This document shows, one piece after another, positions 9,717-19,288 of a stretch of 64,000 nt of DNA. The notes below the pieces were generated by a model. That model had not been told where the DNA came from and made no database searches. It saw only the letters and a list, made by a program, of their open reading frames with translations. The DNA is taken from positions 91,582-155,581 of the forward strand of contig BBMT01000011.1 of assembly GCA_000755425.1 (NCBI GenBank), given 5' to 3'. A program made the position numbers and the translations under genes. The first letter of the stretch is position 1, and every line of letters starts with the position of its first letter. This DNA comes from Vibrio maritimus (GTDB lineage: Bacteria > Pseudomonadota > Gammaproteobacteria > Enterobacterales > Vibrionaceae).

Positions 9717-11171
9717 ATGACTTTATTTCAAACCTCTGATGTCCCCAACCAACAATCTTCGCCTTATTTGGCTTTCTCGGTGCTTGTTGTCGATGATGAA
9801 GTTGGCATGCAAACCGTACTTAAAAAGGCGCTCAGTAAAGGCTTTGGCCACGTTGACACAGCGAATAGCGTGGAAGAAGCAGAAAGCCTTCGTATCCAGA
9901 ATCATTACGATCTGATCATTCTCGATATCAACCTGCCAGGTCGCTCAGGTATCGAGTGGAAGGAAGCGTTTAACGATCAAGAACGAAGAGCCGATGTGAT
10001 ATTTATGACGGGTTACGCTGACTTGGAGGTCGCGATTAGCGCGTTAAAGCTTGGCGCATCCGATTTCATTTTAAAGCCTTTCAATTTGGAGCAAATGCTA
10101 CAGGCAGTTAAGCGCTGTATGGACAAGCGTTTGACCGAAAGAATGAATTTGGCGCTTAGCCATGACATTAGTCGCCGTGTTAGCAAAGACTTAATTGGTA
10201 GCTCTGAGAAAACCAAACAGCTCAAGCAACTGATTACCCAATATGCTCCATCACGTGCATCGGTATTAATTGAAGGGGAATCGGGTACGGGTAAGGAGCT
10301 TGTCGCAAGAGGGATTCATACTGCCAGCCAAAGACAAGGCCCTTTTGTTGCTGTGAACTGTGGCGCTTTGGCGCCTGAGTTATTAGAAAGTGAGCTATTT
10401 GGACATGCCGCGGGTGCTTTTACCGGCGCTAAAAAAAGCCGAGAGGGTCTATTTCGCGTGGCCAGTGGCGGTACCTTGTTCCTTGACGAGATTGGTGAGA
10501 TGCCTTTAGCAATGCAAGCCTCGTTGTTGAGGGTGTTGGAGCAGCGCACTGTCAGACCTGTTGGTACTGAGAAAGAAATCAGTATTGATGTCCGTGTTGT
10601 TGCTGCAACCAACCGAAATTTGCGTGAGCAGGTGGCCAGTGGCGAGTTTCGTGAAGACCTTTTCTATCGACTAAACGTACTTAAGATAGATGTGCCAGCA
10701 CTTAGACAGCGTCTTGCCGATCTATCCGATCTTGTTCCATTTTTTACTCGCCAACTGGCGAGAGAGTTGGGTGTTGTGGAACCCAAGTGGGCACATGAAG
10801 ACATGCATGCGATGCAAGACTACGATTGGCCTGGCAATGTGAGAGAGCTGAAAAATATGCTTGAGCGCTGCATTTTGCTCAACAAACCGCCAGCTCATCA
10901 TTTCAATGAAATGAAAGGCGGCACGGTGAATACATCCATCACTATGTCGGTCAACGATCTCACCACGATGCCTAGCACCAGCGAAGTCGTTGAGGGAGAT
11001 TTTGGATATCCAAATTCTTGGTCATTGAAAGACGTTGAAAAGTCGCATATTCAGCAAGTGGTGGACTTTCACTCTGGTAACAAGTCTGCTGCATCACGTG
11101 ATCTTGGTGTTGCACGTAAGACTTTAGAACGTAAGTTCAAAGAGTGGGACGAGAGCGGGTTCGATGAATAG
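9717..11171 (+). CDS. sigma-54-dependent response regulator (NtrC class)
   Basis: Transcription activator of 484 residues. Receiver domain: acidic pair DDE at 26-28, phosphoacceptor Asp70 (LIILDINLPG), Thr/Lys switch residues (MTGY, LKPF). AAA+ domain: Walker A GESGTGKE at 187-194, the sigma-54 contact loop GAFTGA at 233-238, Walker B TLFLDE at 253-258. The C terminus holds a Fis-type helix-turn-helix (SAASRDLGVARKTLERKF). It overlaps the sensor kinase gene by 8 bp, so that kinase is its partner. Divergent from tupA. I infer that it activates tup and fdh because the same palindrome and sigma-54 promoters precede both. The AGGA element is about 20 bases from the ATG, so the start is not certain. 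Confidence 0.92.
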   Translation: MTLFQTSDVPNQQSSPYLAFSVLVVDDEVGMQTVLKKALSKGFGHVDTANSVEEAESLRIQNHYDLIILDINLPGRSGIEWKEAFNDQERRADVIFMTGYADLEVAISALKLGASDFILKPFNLEQMLQAVKRCMDKRLTERMNLALSHDISRRVSKDLIGSSEKTKQLKQLITQYAPSRASVLIEGESGTGKELVARGIHTASQRQGPFVAVNCGALAPELLESELFGHAAGAFTGAKKSREGLFRVASGGTLFLDEIGEMPLAMQASLLRVLEQRTVRPVGTEKEISIDVRVVAATNRNLREQVASGEFREDLFYRLNVLKIDVPALRQRLADLSDLVPFFTRQLARELGVVEPKWAHEDMHAMQDYDWPGNVRELKNMLERCILLNKPPAHHFNEMKGGTVNTSITMSVNDLTTMPSTSEVVEGDFGYPNSWSLKDVEKSHIQQVVDFHSGNKSAASRDLGVARKTLERKFKEWDESGFDE

Positions 11172-13178
11172 AGAAAATCGCTTTATCAGCAAGTGGCGTT
11201 ACCGCGTCACTTCAATGGTGCGATATCGTTTGTTGTTTCTCACTTCAGCACCGATATTTTTGACCTTGATTGCTCTGTTTGGCATCACTGCATATTGGTC
11301 TGTGCATTACACGTGGCAAAGTGCTTTAGTTGATGTTGCAGAGCGCCTCAATATAGTTGAGGACAAGATTGAAAGCTTACAAGCTCGTCAATACGACCAT
11401 CTGGATGCGTTTGCGTCCTCTTATGAGTTTCGAACCCGTTTAGACCATCTACAGACCCATGATGAATTTGATTCTTGGGTCAGTTCTCAACGTGAGCGCT
11501 ATAGCCTGGATTACTTGCGTTGGATGCCTATACAGAAAATAGACCAACCAAACGATTATGCGCAGATGGCGACTCAAAAGAGCTTTTTTGATGTGCTTAC
11601 GCGCACGCAAGCTGTCGCTATCGACCCCATATTGTCTGATCATGCAGAGGTATGGCACCAAGCTAAACATATCAATGAAACTCGCGCGCTCGTTAGCCGG
11701 ACAGTAACCGCTGTGTACGACTTTAACAGCAAGTTACTTGGTTACCTCGATGGTGGCGTGCTGATGAATAATAACTTGGAACTGGTAGACGAAATAAAGA
11801 GCACTATCTATTCAAGCCATAGCTATAAGGGCACAGTGACGCTGTTTCTTGATGACTTAAGGATCGCGACCAATGTATTTATGGAGGACTCTTACGAAGG
11901 TAGGCGAGCCCTTGGTACCGTCGTATCTGAGCAGGTTAGAGAGGCAGTATTAGAGCGTGGTGAGATATGGATAGATAAAGCGTTTGTTTATGACTCTTGG
12001 TATATTGCCGGTTATAACCCATTGTGGATTGGCATGGCGAAACGGTGGGCATCACTTACACCGGGTACTTAGTCTGGCCTTTGATTAAAACGTATATCAC
12101 CAACTTAGGCGAAGTTACCGCCATCATTTTGTCACTATTGCTCATTTCTGGATTCATTGTGTATCGAGGTGCAAGAGATCTCTTCCGACCTATTGAGCAA
12201 ATTCACCGCGTTGTAAAAATGGTTCAGCTTGGCAAGGATGAAGAACGTATTGGTGAGCTGGGCTTGAACTCAAAGCACGAACTAAGTCAGCTCGCCACTC
12301 AGTTCGACAATATGCTCAATCAGCTCCAATATCGAAATGAACAAATCCAAGAAGCCGCTCATGAGCTTGAGGCTAAAGTTCATTCTCGTACAGCGAGCCT
12401 CAAAGAGAAAACCGAGCAGCTAGAACTCCACATTCAACTTCTTAATCAAACTCGGGATAAGCTCGTTATCAATGAGAAACTGGCGGCGTTAGGTGAGTTG
12501 ACCGCTGGTATTGCGCATGAGATTAATAACCCAACAGCTGTAATCTTAGGTAACGTTGAGCTGATTAAATTTGAGCTTGGCTCCGATATCGATCGTGTCG
12601 AAGAGGAAGTCGACGCCATTTTGGCGCAGATTGACCGCATCAGAAATATTACAAGAAGCCTTTTGCAATACAGTCGTCAGGGTGGCGTTCAGGATGAAAT
12701 CACCTGGCAACACGTGAATCCAATCGTTGATGAAAGCGTCACTTTGGTCCGAACTGGATCGAAAAAGCGCGATGTAGAGTTTGTCGTGGACTTGCATGCC
12801 AAAACGCCTGTAGAGGTAAATCGTCATCAACTGCTGCAAATATTGGTGAACTTACAAATGAACGCTATTCATGCAATGAATGGTAAAGGGCGCTTAACAG
12901 TACTTACTGAGGATTGGATTGAAGGCAAAGAGAGCGTGGGCGCACTGATTCACGTGATTGATGAAGGTTGTGGTATCTCGAAGCGTAATCTAAAACGTAT
13001 TTTTGACCCATTTTTTACTACAAAACGTGATGGCACCGGGCTTGGTCTATCTGTGTCGCAGAGCATCTTGAGTCAAACCGGTGGTGAGATAAAGGTACAG
13101 TCAGTGGAGGGGGAAGGCAGTCAGTTTACGTTGTATTTACCGAACAAAACTGACCATCACCTTTTAGTAAGTGCATAA
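11164..13178 (+). CDS. membrane sensor histidine kinase, partner of the sigma-54 regulator, frameshifted
   Basis: Transmembrane histidine kinase. TM1 is at about residues 22-45, followed by a periplasmic sensor of about 240 residues that looks like a double-Cache domain (ending HGETVGITYTGYL), then TM2, a HAMP region and a coiled coil. The H-box is GIAHEINNP, the N-box NLQMNAIHAM, then DEGCGI, FDPFFTTK and GTGLGLS, so all ATPase motifs are intact. The frame breaks near 12024 where one G is probably missing (TTGTGGAT for TTGGTGGAT). Repaired length about 671. The ligand is unknown; formate or an oxyanion-linked signal is a guess from context. Ends in a strong terminator. Confidence 0.88.
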
Positions 13179-13180
13179 AG

Positions 13181-13209
13181 AAAACGCGAGGTAAGCCTCG
13201 CGTTTTTTT
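13181..13209. terminator. bidirectional rho-independent terminator
   Basis: Stem AAAACGCGAGG / CCTCGCGTTTT with loop TAAG, flanked by A-rich and T-rich sides, between the convergent kinase gene and the 13243-13617 gene. Serves both directions, strongest on the plus strand (seven T). Confidence 0.88.
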
Positions 13210-13242
13210 ATCTGTAGCAATAGGTGAATACGTATTGAAAGC

Positions 13243-13617
13243 TTACTGCATACAAATAGCAACGGTGCCAAGCACCATAACTGTAATTAGGGCATACCAA
13301 ATTTTCTGCGACTTGGTATCAGCGACATTGACGCGAATGTAGTTAATCTCCTCGGCCGCCATGACTTCAAAATCACTGAAGCTCATAGTGAACTCTTTGC
13401 GCGCTTGGATAATGTCATTTTGAAGTTTATTGAAGGTACTTTCGATAAACTGCTTCGCTTCACCAAGTGGTGCGCTTGCTAGAGAAAGCGCATCCCAGAT
13501 GGCCATTCTAGATTCGAATTCGCGGTCGGTAACACGGTTAAGCATCAACAGATCGTGCTCACGCTTAATACGCTCTTTACCCAGTTTATCGAAATTCATG
13601 TGTGATAACTTGTTCAA
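13243..13617 (-). CDS. hypothetical tail-anchored protein
   Basis: Protein of 124 residues not assigned to any family I recognise. The first 100 residues are charged and look helical (DREFESRMAIWDAL, KQFIESTFNKLQNDI). The last about 18 residues, IWYALITVMVLGTVAICMQ, form one hydrophobic segment, so it may be tail-anchored in the inner membrane with a cytosolic N-terminal part. It converges on the kinase gene and shares its terminator. A later in-frame ATG at residue 7 (13599) is an alternative start. Confidence 0.6.
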   Translation of the reverse strand: MNKLSHMNFDKLGKERIKREHDLLMLNRVTDREFESRMAIWDALSLASAPLGEAKQFIESTFNKLQNDIIQARKEFTMSFSDFEVMAAEEINYIRVNVADTKSQKIWYALITVMVLGTVAICMQ

Positions 13618-13808
13618 GTCAACTACTCCAAAGTTTTATAACGACGCCACATTCAAGGGGAGGGAGTGCAGCGGTACGTGCGTGGAATAGTAGGTAGCGC
13701 ACCTTTAGGTATCAACTTGATGTTTTTGTGAAAACGACAAATTTTATTGTTTGCAGAGTGCGCCAATCCAGGGGCGAGCGCACTCATAGAAATCTTTAGC
13801 AATAGTAT

Positions 13809-13988
13809 TTAGTTTTCGAGAGAGCGTTTCTTGTTTGGCAGTCCACCCATTTTCCAGCATTTGGTGATCTCCATACTGCCTTGATAATCACCCTTTACCC
13901 AGCAAGGGACGATCGGTGTACCACCGGTATTTCCTCCGGCGACCGCGGCGCATGATAGGGTGAGTGCTAGTGTACAAAACCATTTCAT
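13809..13988 (-). CDS. small secreted or lipid-anchored protein of 59 residues
   Basis: Short gene with a very good ribosome site (GGAGGCAGAT before ATG). The protein starts MKWFCTLALTLSCAAVAGG: a basic-hydrophobic signal peptide with a possible lipobox LTLSC or a type I cleavage after AVA. The rest is about 40 residues with two Cys (IVPCW, ITKCW), a possible disulfide, and a basic C terminus (NKKRSLEN). No homologue is known to me. It is isolated, 120 bp upstream of and divergent from the YHS gene. Confidence 0.6.
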   Translation of the reverse strand: MKWFCTLALTLSCAAVAGGNTGGTPIVPCWVKGDYQGSMEITKCWKMGGLPNKKRSLEN

Positions 13989-14107
13989 ATCTGCCTCCAG
14001 AATTCAGGCTAATTCATCGATATAAACAGAATGGCGAGTACACTGAAAGATAATGCTCGCTCGGCCTGTCTACTTATGTTGTTACGCACTCAAAACAAGG
14101 AAAGTCC

Positions 14108-14554
14108 ATGCCACTTTTTAAACTATTCGTATCCTTATTCCTTTGGTTGTCATCGAGCGCCAGTGCATTCGCTTTGGAGCCCGTTTACAGCGATTTTTTT
14201 GGCAAGGCGATTCGTGGCTATGATCCCGTGGCTTACTTCTCACAAGGTAAGCCTGTTAAAGGTGATGGTGATTACACCTATGATTGGAATGGCGCAACAT
14301 GGTACTTTTCATCCAAGCAAAACCAAGAGTTGTTTACTGCAGATCCGGAGCAGTATGCCCCTAAGTATGGTGGGTACTGTGCCTGGGCGGTGAGCAAAGG
14401 CTACACAGCCAAAATCGACCCTAATGCATGGCATATTCACAACAACAAACTGTACCTTAATTATAGTAAGTCTGTACAAAGTACCTGGCAGCAAGACATT
14501 CCAGGAAATATTGCTAGCGCAGATCGAAACTGGCCGGCTTTGCTACAGCAATAA
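14108..14554 (+). CDS. secreted YHS-domain protein
   Basis: Protein of 148 residues with an N-terminal signal peptide (cleavage near ASAFA-LEP). The mature part is a YHS domain: RGYDPVAYF, WNGATWYFSSKQNQELF, PEQYAPKYGGYCAWAVS. YHS modules often bind metals, but the role of this periplasmic family is not established. AAGGAAAG precedes the ATG at a good distance. It is followed after 32 bp by the Rof gene on the same strand, with which it may be cotranscribed. Confidence 0.85.
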   Translation: MPLFKLFVSLFLWLSSSASAFALEPVYSDFFGKAIRGYDPVAYFSQGKPVKGDGDYTYDWNGATWYFSSKQNQELFTADPEQYAPKYGGYCAWAVSKGYTAKIDPNAWHIHNNKLYLNYSKSVQSTWQQDIPGNIASADRNWPALLQQ

Positions 14555-14586
14555 CAAAGACAATCTCTTATTGGTAAGGAGATCTA

Positions 14587-14832
14587 ATGATTAACTGTAG
14601 TGATTATGACTACGTAGAAATAGCGTGTATGCATAGATATCCTGTGAGGTTATCTATGAAAAATGGCGACATTATTGAGGGCACAGCGCTCGATACTGCT
14701 CGCAATGAGGCTAAAGCAGAGTGCATTAAGATAAGTGAATCAAGCGGTGAACGATTAGTGGAGTTAGACCAAATTGCGAGGATGGAAGTACTAACCACCA
14801 ACCCTCATTTTGACACTAAAGTGTTTTCGTGA
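14587..14832 (+). CDS. rof: Rho-binding antiterminator Rof
   Basis: Protein of 81 residues similar to E. coli Rof (YaeO), which binds Rho and inhibits termination. The start NCSDYDYVEIACMHRYPV followed by L-x-M-K-x-G and the short Sm-like beta barrel are characteristic. AAGGAGAT precedes the ATG. It is expected in the cytosol and to act globally on Rho termination. The family match rests on the N-terminal pattern and size. Confidence 0.82.
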   Translation: MINCSDYDYVEIACMHRYPVRLSMKNGDIIEGTALDTARNEAKAECIKISESSGERLVELDQIARMEVLTTNPHFDTKVFS

Positions 14833-14868
14833 GAGCTTGGCGGTCAATGTACTGTGTTAGAAAAATCA

Positions 14869-15747
14869 TTAACCATTCTTTACCGCAATTTGTGGTGGAT
14901 TAATGTCATGCTTTTGAAATTCGCTCATCACCCGAAGCGTGATATCCGTTTCGAATAGCTTCTCATACGCGGTATCCACGACGTAGGCTTTACAGGTTAG
15001 CTGAATCGCTAGATAGTTATCGGTAATAGTTTGTTTGACGAGCACGGTGACGGGTTTGGGTAAGTGAATATAGCGACTCGATGAGGCGGCTTCTTGAATT
15101 AAGTTGCGTGCCAATACGATGTCTTCGTTCATTCCTACATAAAATGGAATCACAACCTGCATGTCTAGCGCGCCATAGTTACCACTGACAGTGACTTCGT
15201 TTAAGAACTTGTTGTTTGGGATGGTGATGATGTCATCATTTAACGTTCGCATTCGAACTGATCGAAGACCTATCGTCAAAATATCACCATAATTGCCTTC
15301 AAATGTGACGCGGTCACCAACTTGGAATGGCCTGTCTATCATGACCGTTAATCCGGCAATAAAAGAGGCGGCGAGATCTTTCATCGCGAAACCAACAGAC
15401 ACTGCAAGTGTTCCCCCAATCAGGGCGAGTATGTGGTCGTTTATCCGAAAGCTGAGCATGAAAACGACAATGCCCGCTGTCATGTAAATAAAGAACTGTA
15501 GAAAGGACTGCAGCTTTTGCAGTAGCATTCGATATTGAACAAACTGTCCGCCAATGCTCTCTACCATAGAGTTCATGAACTTGATAAGCAGCCAAGTACC
15601 CATAATGATAAAGACACTTAACAGCACACCAGACCAACGTATCAATGTTGCGAACTGAGTGATGCTATCGACGTTCGCAATCTCTTCGCTTGCCAATGAG
15701 CAGAGAGGGAACAGCAAAAACAGCGTGAAAGCGAGTAACTTTGTCAT
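14869..15747 (-). CDS. MscS-family mechanosensitive channel
   Basis: Channel protein of 292 residues. A signal-like N terminus (ending CSLAS-EE) is followed by hydrophobic helices and the MscS pore and beta region: GGTLAVSVGFAMKDLAASFIAG, then DRPFQVGDRVTFEGNYG, IGLRSVRMRT and IPNNKFLNE. Much shorter than MscK. It is the last gene of a three-gene unit: the ATPase gene stops only 9 bp upstream. Tight coupling with an ATPase is unusual for MscS, whose normal job is release of solutes on osmotic downshock. It converges on rof. Confidence 0.85.
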   Translation of the reverse strand: MTKLLAFTLFLLFPLCSLASEEIANVDSITQFATLIRWSGVLLSVFIIMGTWLLIKFMNSMVESIGGQFVQYRMLLQKLQSFLQFFIYMTAGIVVFMLSFRINDHILALIGGTLAVSVGFAMKDLAASFIAGLTVMIDRPFQVGDRVTFEGNYGDILTIGLRSVRMRTLNDDIITIPNNKFLNEVTVSGNYGALDMQVVIPFYVGMNEDIVLARNLIQEAASSSRYIHLPKPVTVLVKQTITDNYLAIQLTCKAYVVDTAYEKLFETDITLRVMSEFQKHDINPPQIAVKNG

Positions 15748-15756
15748 TTTGGCTCC

Positions 15757-17471
15757 CTACTTAACGAGTAAATGTTGGCGATCTAGAACATTGGTGATGT
15801 GTCTAAACCAGTGATCCGAAATACGTGCTTTGTCTTCATTCCAATCGATGTACCCGCGACTTTGGAAGTATCTTAGAGTACCAATCACTTCAGAAATGGT
15901 TAGCTGCGTACAATCAGAAACATCCTCCGGAGACGCTGACTCAAGCTGGACTATTGAACGAAGTATAGCGAGCATGGGTTTCGGCATCTTATCGAGCTCT
16001 TCGGACTCAGGCGCATGGAATAACCTTACAACTACATTATCTGTCTCTTTGTTTCGTTTGAGAGAGAATCGAAAGAATCGCAGCGCCACCGTCGGATTCC
16101 CGTCAGAATAGTGCCAGAGTATTCGATAAAAGCCCTGCTTTGCTCGGTCTTCTTCTGATTCACTGTCATTATCCCACTGCTTGGGTACAGCGAGGCCTTC
16201 AAAGCTTACCCTACAGTTGTCATCCTGATTGATTCTGCTATCCAATAACCCGCTGACTTGCTCCTCACTCCATCTTGGTAAAAATGCGACCCAATCAAAG
16301 AGCAGACGTTCACCTCTTGCTCTGTCGACAAAGCGCCAACTAGCTTTTCGATCGAAAATACAGCTCGATGGCTCTGTTTTGAACGGCGCAAAAGATTGGT
16401 AAAACGAATAAGGTCATTGAGACCGCCTACTTTAGGTTTAACTAGTCTTTGACAGTTATCGATGGCAATCAAATAGTGGGTGTCACTTTTTCTAAGATGG
16501 CTAAGAATTTTTACCTCACTTGTTTCTTCCTCAAGACCTAAGCTGACAGCAAGGTGAACTAGAAGCTCTTGATAACCAGTGAGTGGACAGTTTATGTAGA
16601 TGGGCTCAGCGTTTTTTGCTTTGTGAAGTATTTGAGTGAGCAATCTTGTCGCACCAATACCACGTTCACCAGTGACGACACAAATTGCAGGGCTGTTAGT
16701 AAGAAGATACTTTGATAACTGCTGTATTTCTTCCTTGGCGTAAGGAACTAAGGGGCTCGAATCATCGCCGGGAAGAATATAATCAAACGCAGAATCGCCT
16801 TTTACTCTTACGAGATTACCATCGGCATTGCTGCCTGTTTGTTTGGCCACCTCTATCTTAAACAAGTAAGTAAGAGCCTGATTAAAGAACGTATAGTGGG
16901 AGAGTAATCCAATAATGCGATTCTTGAGATGATGAAACGCAATCCACAACGTTGCTATTGCTGTAGCGATGAGGCCAATAATAAACACGTCTTTTTTGGT
17001 CGCAGCCCAATGGATGAGCATGGGTTTCTCAGAGATCTTATCGAGTGACTCAAAGACAACCTTTTTCCACATAATGATTACGCTGAGCGTAATGAGCGCA
17101 AACCACAATGAGAACAAGGTGGTAATCCAATAGTAAATGGTGCCTTTGCCTAGGGTTTGGGAGGCGATTTGGAGAACTAACCCAACTACGATAAAACTCC
17201 ATACGTACCGGCGCACGGTAGAAAGTCTAAGAGCAGCCACCGTTTTGTTGGTTGCTGAACTGTTACGCTGGACAAATTCGAGGATAAACGAGATGGCAAT
17301 CGAGCCGCCGAGTATCCACCAAGTGAACAGCTCGATGTAATAAAGTTGAGACAGAGCTTCAATCGTACTCAGAACTCGTAAGGACACCGTTATCGCGATT
17401 AACCACGCAATAGCTTTGCTTGCTCGCCCCACATACCAAATCAATCGAACCCAGATAGGCGGTTTTGCCAT
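15757..17471 (-). CDS. membrane-anchored AAA/STAND-like ATPase linked to MscS, frameshifted
   Basis: Protein of about 571 residues after repair. Residues 1-200 hold about five hydrophobic segments; then comes a cytosolic ATPase-like domain with P-loop GERGIGATRL and Walker-B-like HYLIAIDNCQRLV. The P-loop lacks the usual Lys (GxxGxGAT for GxxGxGKT), so ATP hydrolysis is doubtful. The C-terminal part (PKPMLAILRSIVQLESASPEDVSDC...) looks like a winged-helix region. The frame breaks at 16355-16358 where one base of a T run (coding strand) is missing; repair gives AVFFDRKASWRFVDRARGE. The stop is 9 bp before mscS. I do not recognise a named family. Confidence 0.65.
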
Positions 17472-17499
17472 TGTCGTAGAGATGTGCGCTTTAAACTGT

Positions 17500-18108
17500 T
17501 CAAATAGCCTTTTTTTGGTTCGCCAGCCACCACATCAGAACCGAGTAAATAAAGAAGACTTGCACGCCAACCCAGATAACTGGAATAGGGGAGATAAAGA
17601 TCTCTTTGATTAAGGTTTTTAAACTTCTCAGTTGAAAAAACACGAAGTATTCCGCGTTCAGCCGAGTTATCTCGAGCTCTTGCTTGAATTGAGTCACTCC
17701 GTCGGGCCCAAACCCGGTCAGTTGTTGGAAGGTTTTATCAGATGCAAGTTCCAACAGTGCTTGTTTACTGTGGCTTAGACTATTCAACGTGAGATATTGA
17801 GTTTGAACGTCAAACCAATGTTCTTCGCTTGTCTCATCACGATAGACAGCCAACGACTCATTAAAGGTAATGATCTCTCGGTCTTGCTGATCCAAAGTGT
17901 AGGCGAGCAACCTCCGTACCTTGTTGGAATCAGATGGTGTCATAAAGAGTTTAGTGGGAAGGGTGCTGATCTCTGACTCCAGAGCTAGCGCATCTTCAGA
18001 GGGCGTCGGTAGGTCATCATCTTGGTAGTCCCAACGAGCGGATGCTGGAAAACTAAGAACGAGAGACACCACTACTAACCAGAAAGTGTGTTTAATCATT
18101 GTTGTCAT
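17500..18108 (-). CDS. hypothetical exported membrane protein, first gene of the MscS-ATPase unit
   Basis: Protein of 202 residues with an N-terminal signal peptide (SFPASA-RWDYQ) and a C-terminal transmembrane helix (IPVIWVGVQVFFIYSVLMWW) ending in a short basic tail, so most of it should lie in the periplasm. The middle is charged and helical. It is 28 bp upstream of the membrane ATPase and presumably cotranscribed with it and mscS. No domain is recognised. A plausible idea is a periplasmic sensor or partner of the other two, but this is inference from gene order only. Confidence 0.6.
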   Translation of the reverse strand: MTTMIKHTFWLVVVSLVLSFPASARWDYQDDDLPTPSEDALALESEISTLPTKLFMTPSDSNKVRRLLAYTLDQQDREIITFNESLAVYRDETSEEHWFDVQTQYLTLNSLSHSKQALLELASDKTFQQLTGFGPDGVTQFKQELEITRLNAEYFVFFQLRSLKTLIKEIFISPIPVIWVGVQVFFIYSVLMWWLANQKKAI

Positions 18109-18185
18109 GCGGTCCGTAACTGGTTGAGTCTATTTGATTTATTATTTAGTGTAGATGCACTCTTGAAGCTCTGCCGCTGACAAAT

Positions 18186-18217
18186 GAAAAAGCCCATTTT
18201 GGAAAACCAAAATGGGC
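18186..18217 (-). terminator. terminator of the outer-membrane protein gene
   Basis: Hairpin with arms GCCCATTTTGG / CCAAAATGGGC and loop AAAA; on the minus strand it is followed by TTTTT. It lies about 80 bases past the stop of the barrel gene. Confidence 0.85.
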
Positions 18218-18299
18218 AGGGCGTCATAGTATACGGAGCTATGAACAGGGCGTTAATGGGCTTGGCATGCCATTAACTATTTTTAGCTATTGGAGTAGC

Positions 18300-19048
18300 T
18301 TAAAAACTGTATAGGAAGCCTACTTTAACTTCGTTTTCTGGGTTAAGTTTAACTCCGTTAATTTTATATTCAGGCTTATAAGTGTATTGAGCGTAAGGTG
18401 CGAGAGCGCCAAAGTCTGTCAATGTTGCTTTAAATTCAAATTCGTTCGGCGCATAGTCGATGGCTCCGATAGTGCCTAGGCCGCTGAGTACAACCTCTTC
18501 ATTCGTTGATTTACGAACCCAGTTTAGGTTTAAGTCAACGAAATCCATTTCGTAACCAACCTTTAGGTCTGTACGGTGTACTTTTACAGTGTGATCGCCG
18601 GTTCGTTTAGTATTGTCACCTTCGACATTAAGCTTTGCGCTAACGTTAGTGGTTTCATAGCGGTAGCGACCTGCTAAGTAAAGACCACTCTCGAAAGCAT
18701 ATCCTGTCTCTAAACCAATTTTATAGGTAGGGTCGATAGCGGTTTCAAAACTAAAGACATTAGGGTATTTGAGTGAAATCGCTTCACTATGATCAAACTT
18801 AACTTCTGCTTGTGGTTTAACATACCAACCATCGGTGACAGAAACTGCCCATGCACCCGCAAGGGTTGTCTCTTTAGACTCGCTTAAGCCTTTTGTACGC
18901 ACGTGTTCTAGCTTGTCGAAATTCCGTTTTCAAAAGCGTAGCCAACTTTCGCACTAGTATCGCCGTTTGATTTCTGGCTTAGGTCGGTATATACCCCGGC
19001 TTGTGCACCAAACGTTGCGACTACTGCTAATGCTACTAACTTTTTCAT
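18300..19048 (-). CDS. outer-membrane beta-barrel protein, frameshifted
   Basis: Predicted outer-membrane barrel of about 249 residues. The start is the ATG at 19046-19048: MKKLVALAVVATFGAQA-GVYTDLSQ is a clear signal peptide. The body has alternating amphipathic strands (TYKIGLETGYAFESGLYLAG, YLAGRYRYET) and ends in aromatic Phe (VGFLYSF), the usual barrel C terminus. The frame breaks near 18922, where one A is missing; repair gives AFENGNFDKLEHVRTKG. It resembles small KdgM/OmpL-type porins, but I cannot assign a substrate. A ribosome site (GGAG) precedes the start. Single-gene unit closed by its own terminator. Confidence 0.75.
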
Positions 19049-19288
19049 TGTTTACTCTACTCCAATAGTTTTGAATGATTTGTCAACGAATCAAGGCGGA
19101 TACTGGTTTCGACTGCCCGTGTTGACGAGGCGGATTATTCAATCGGCTACAAAATATGGTCAATTTAAAGAGACGTAGATATGAGTAGAAAACAAAGAGA
19201 ATTACTTTGGAAAAGTGGTTCTTACTTGCATCTCAGACCAAGAGACTGTAGGGTTGCGCAGTTTTGTTCATTCACATAGGTAACGCTC

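Noticed and set aside
19181..19279. 32-codon open frame before ybiT (MSRKQRELLW...)
   Set aside because: No ribosome site of note and no resemblance to a known leader peptide; too short to support.
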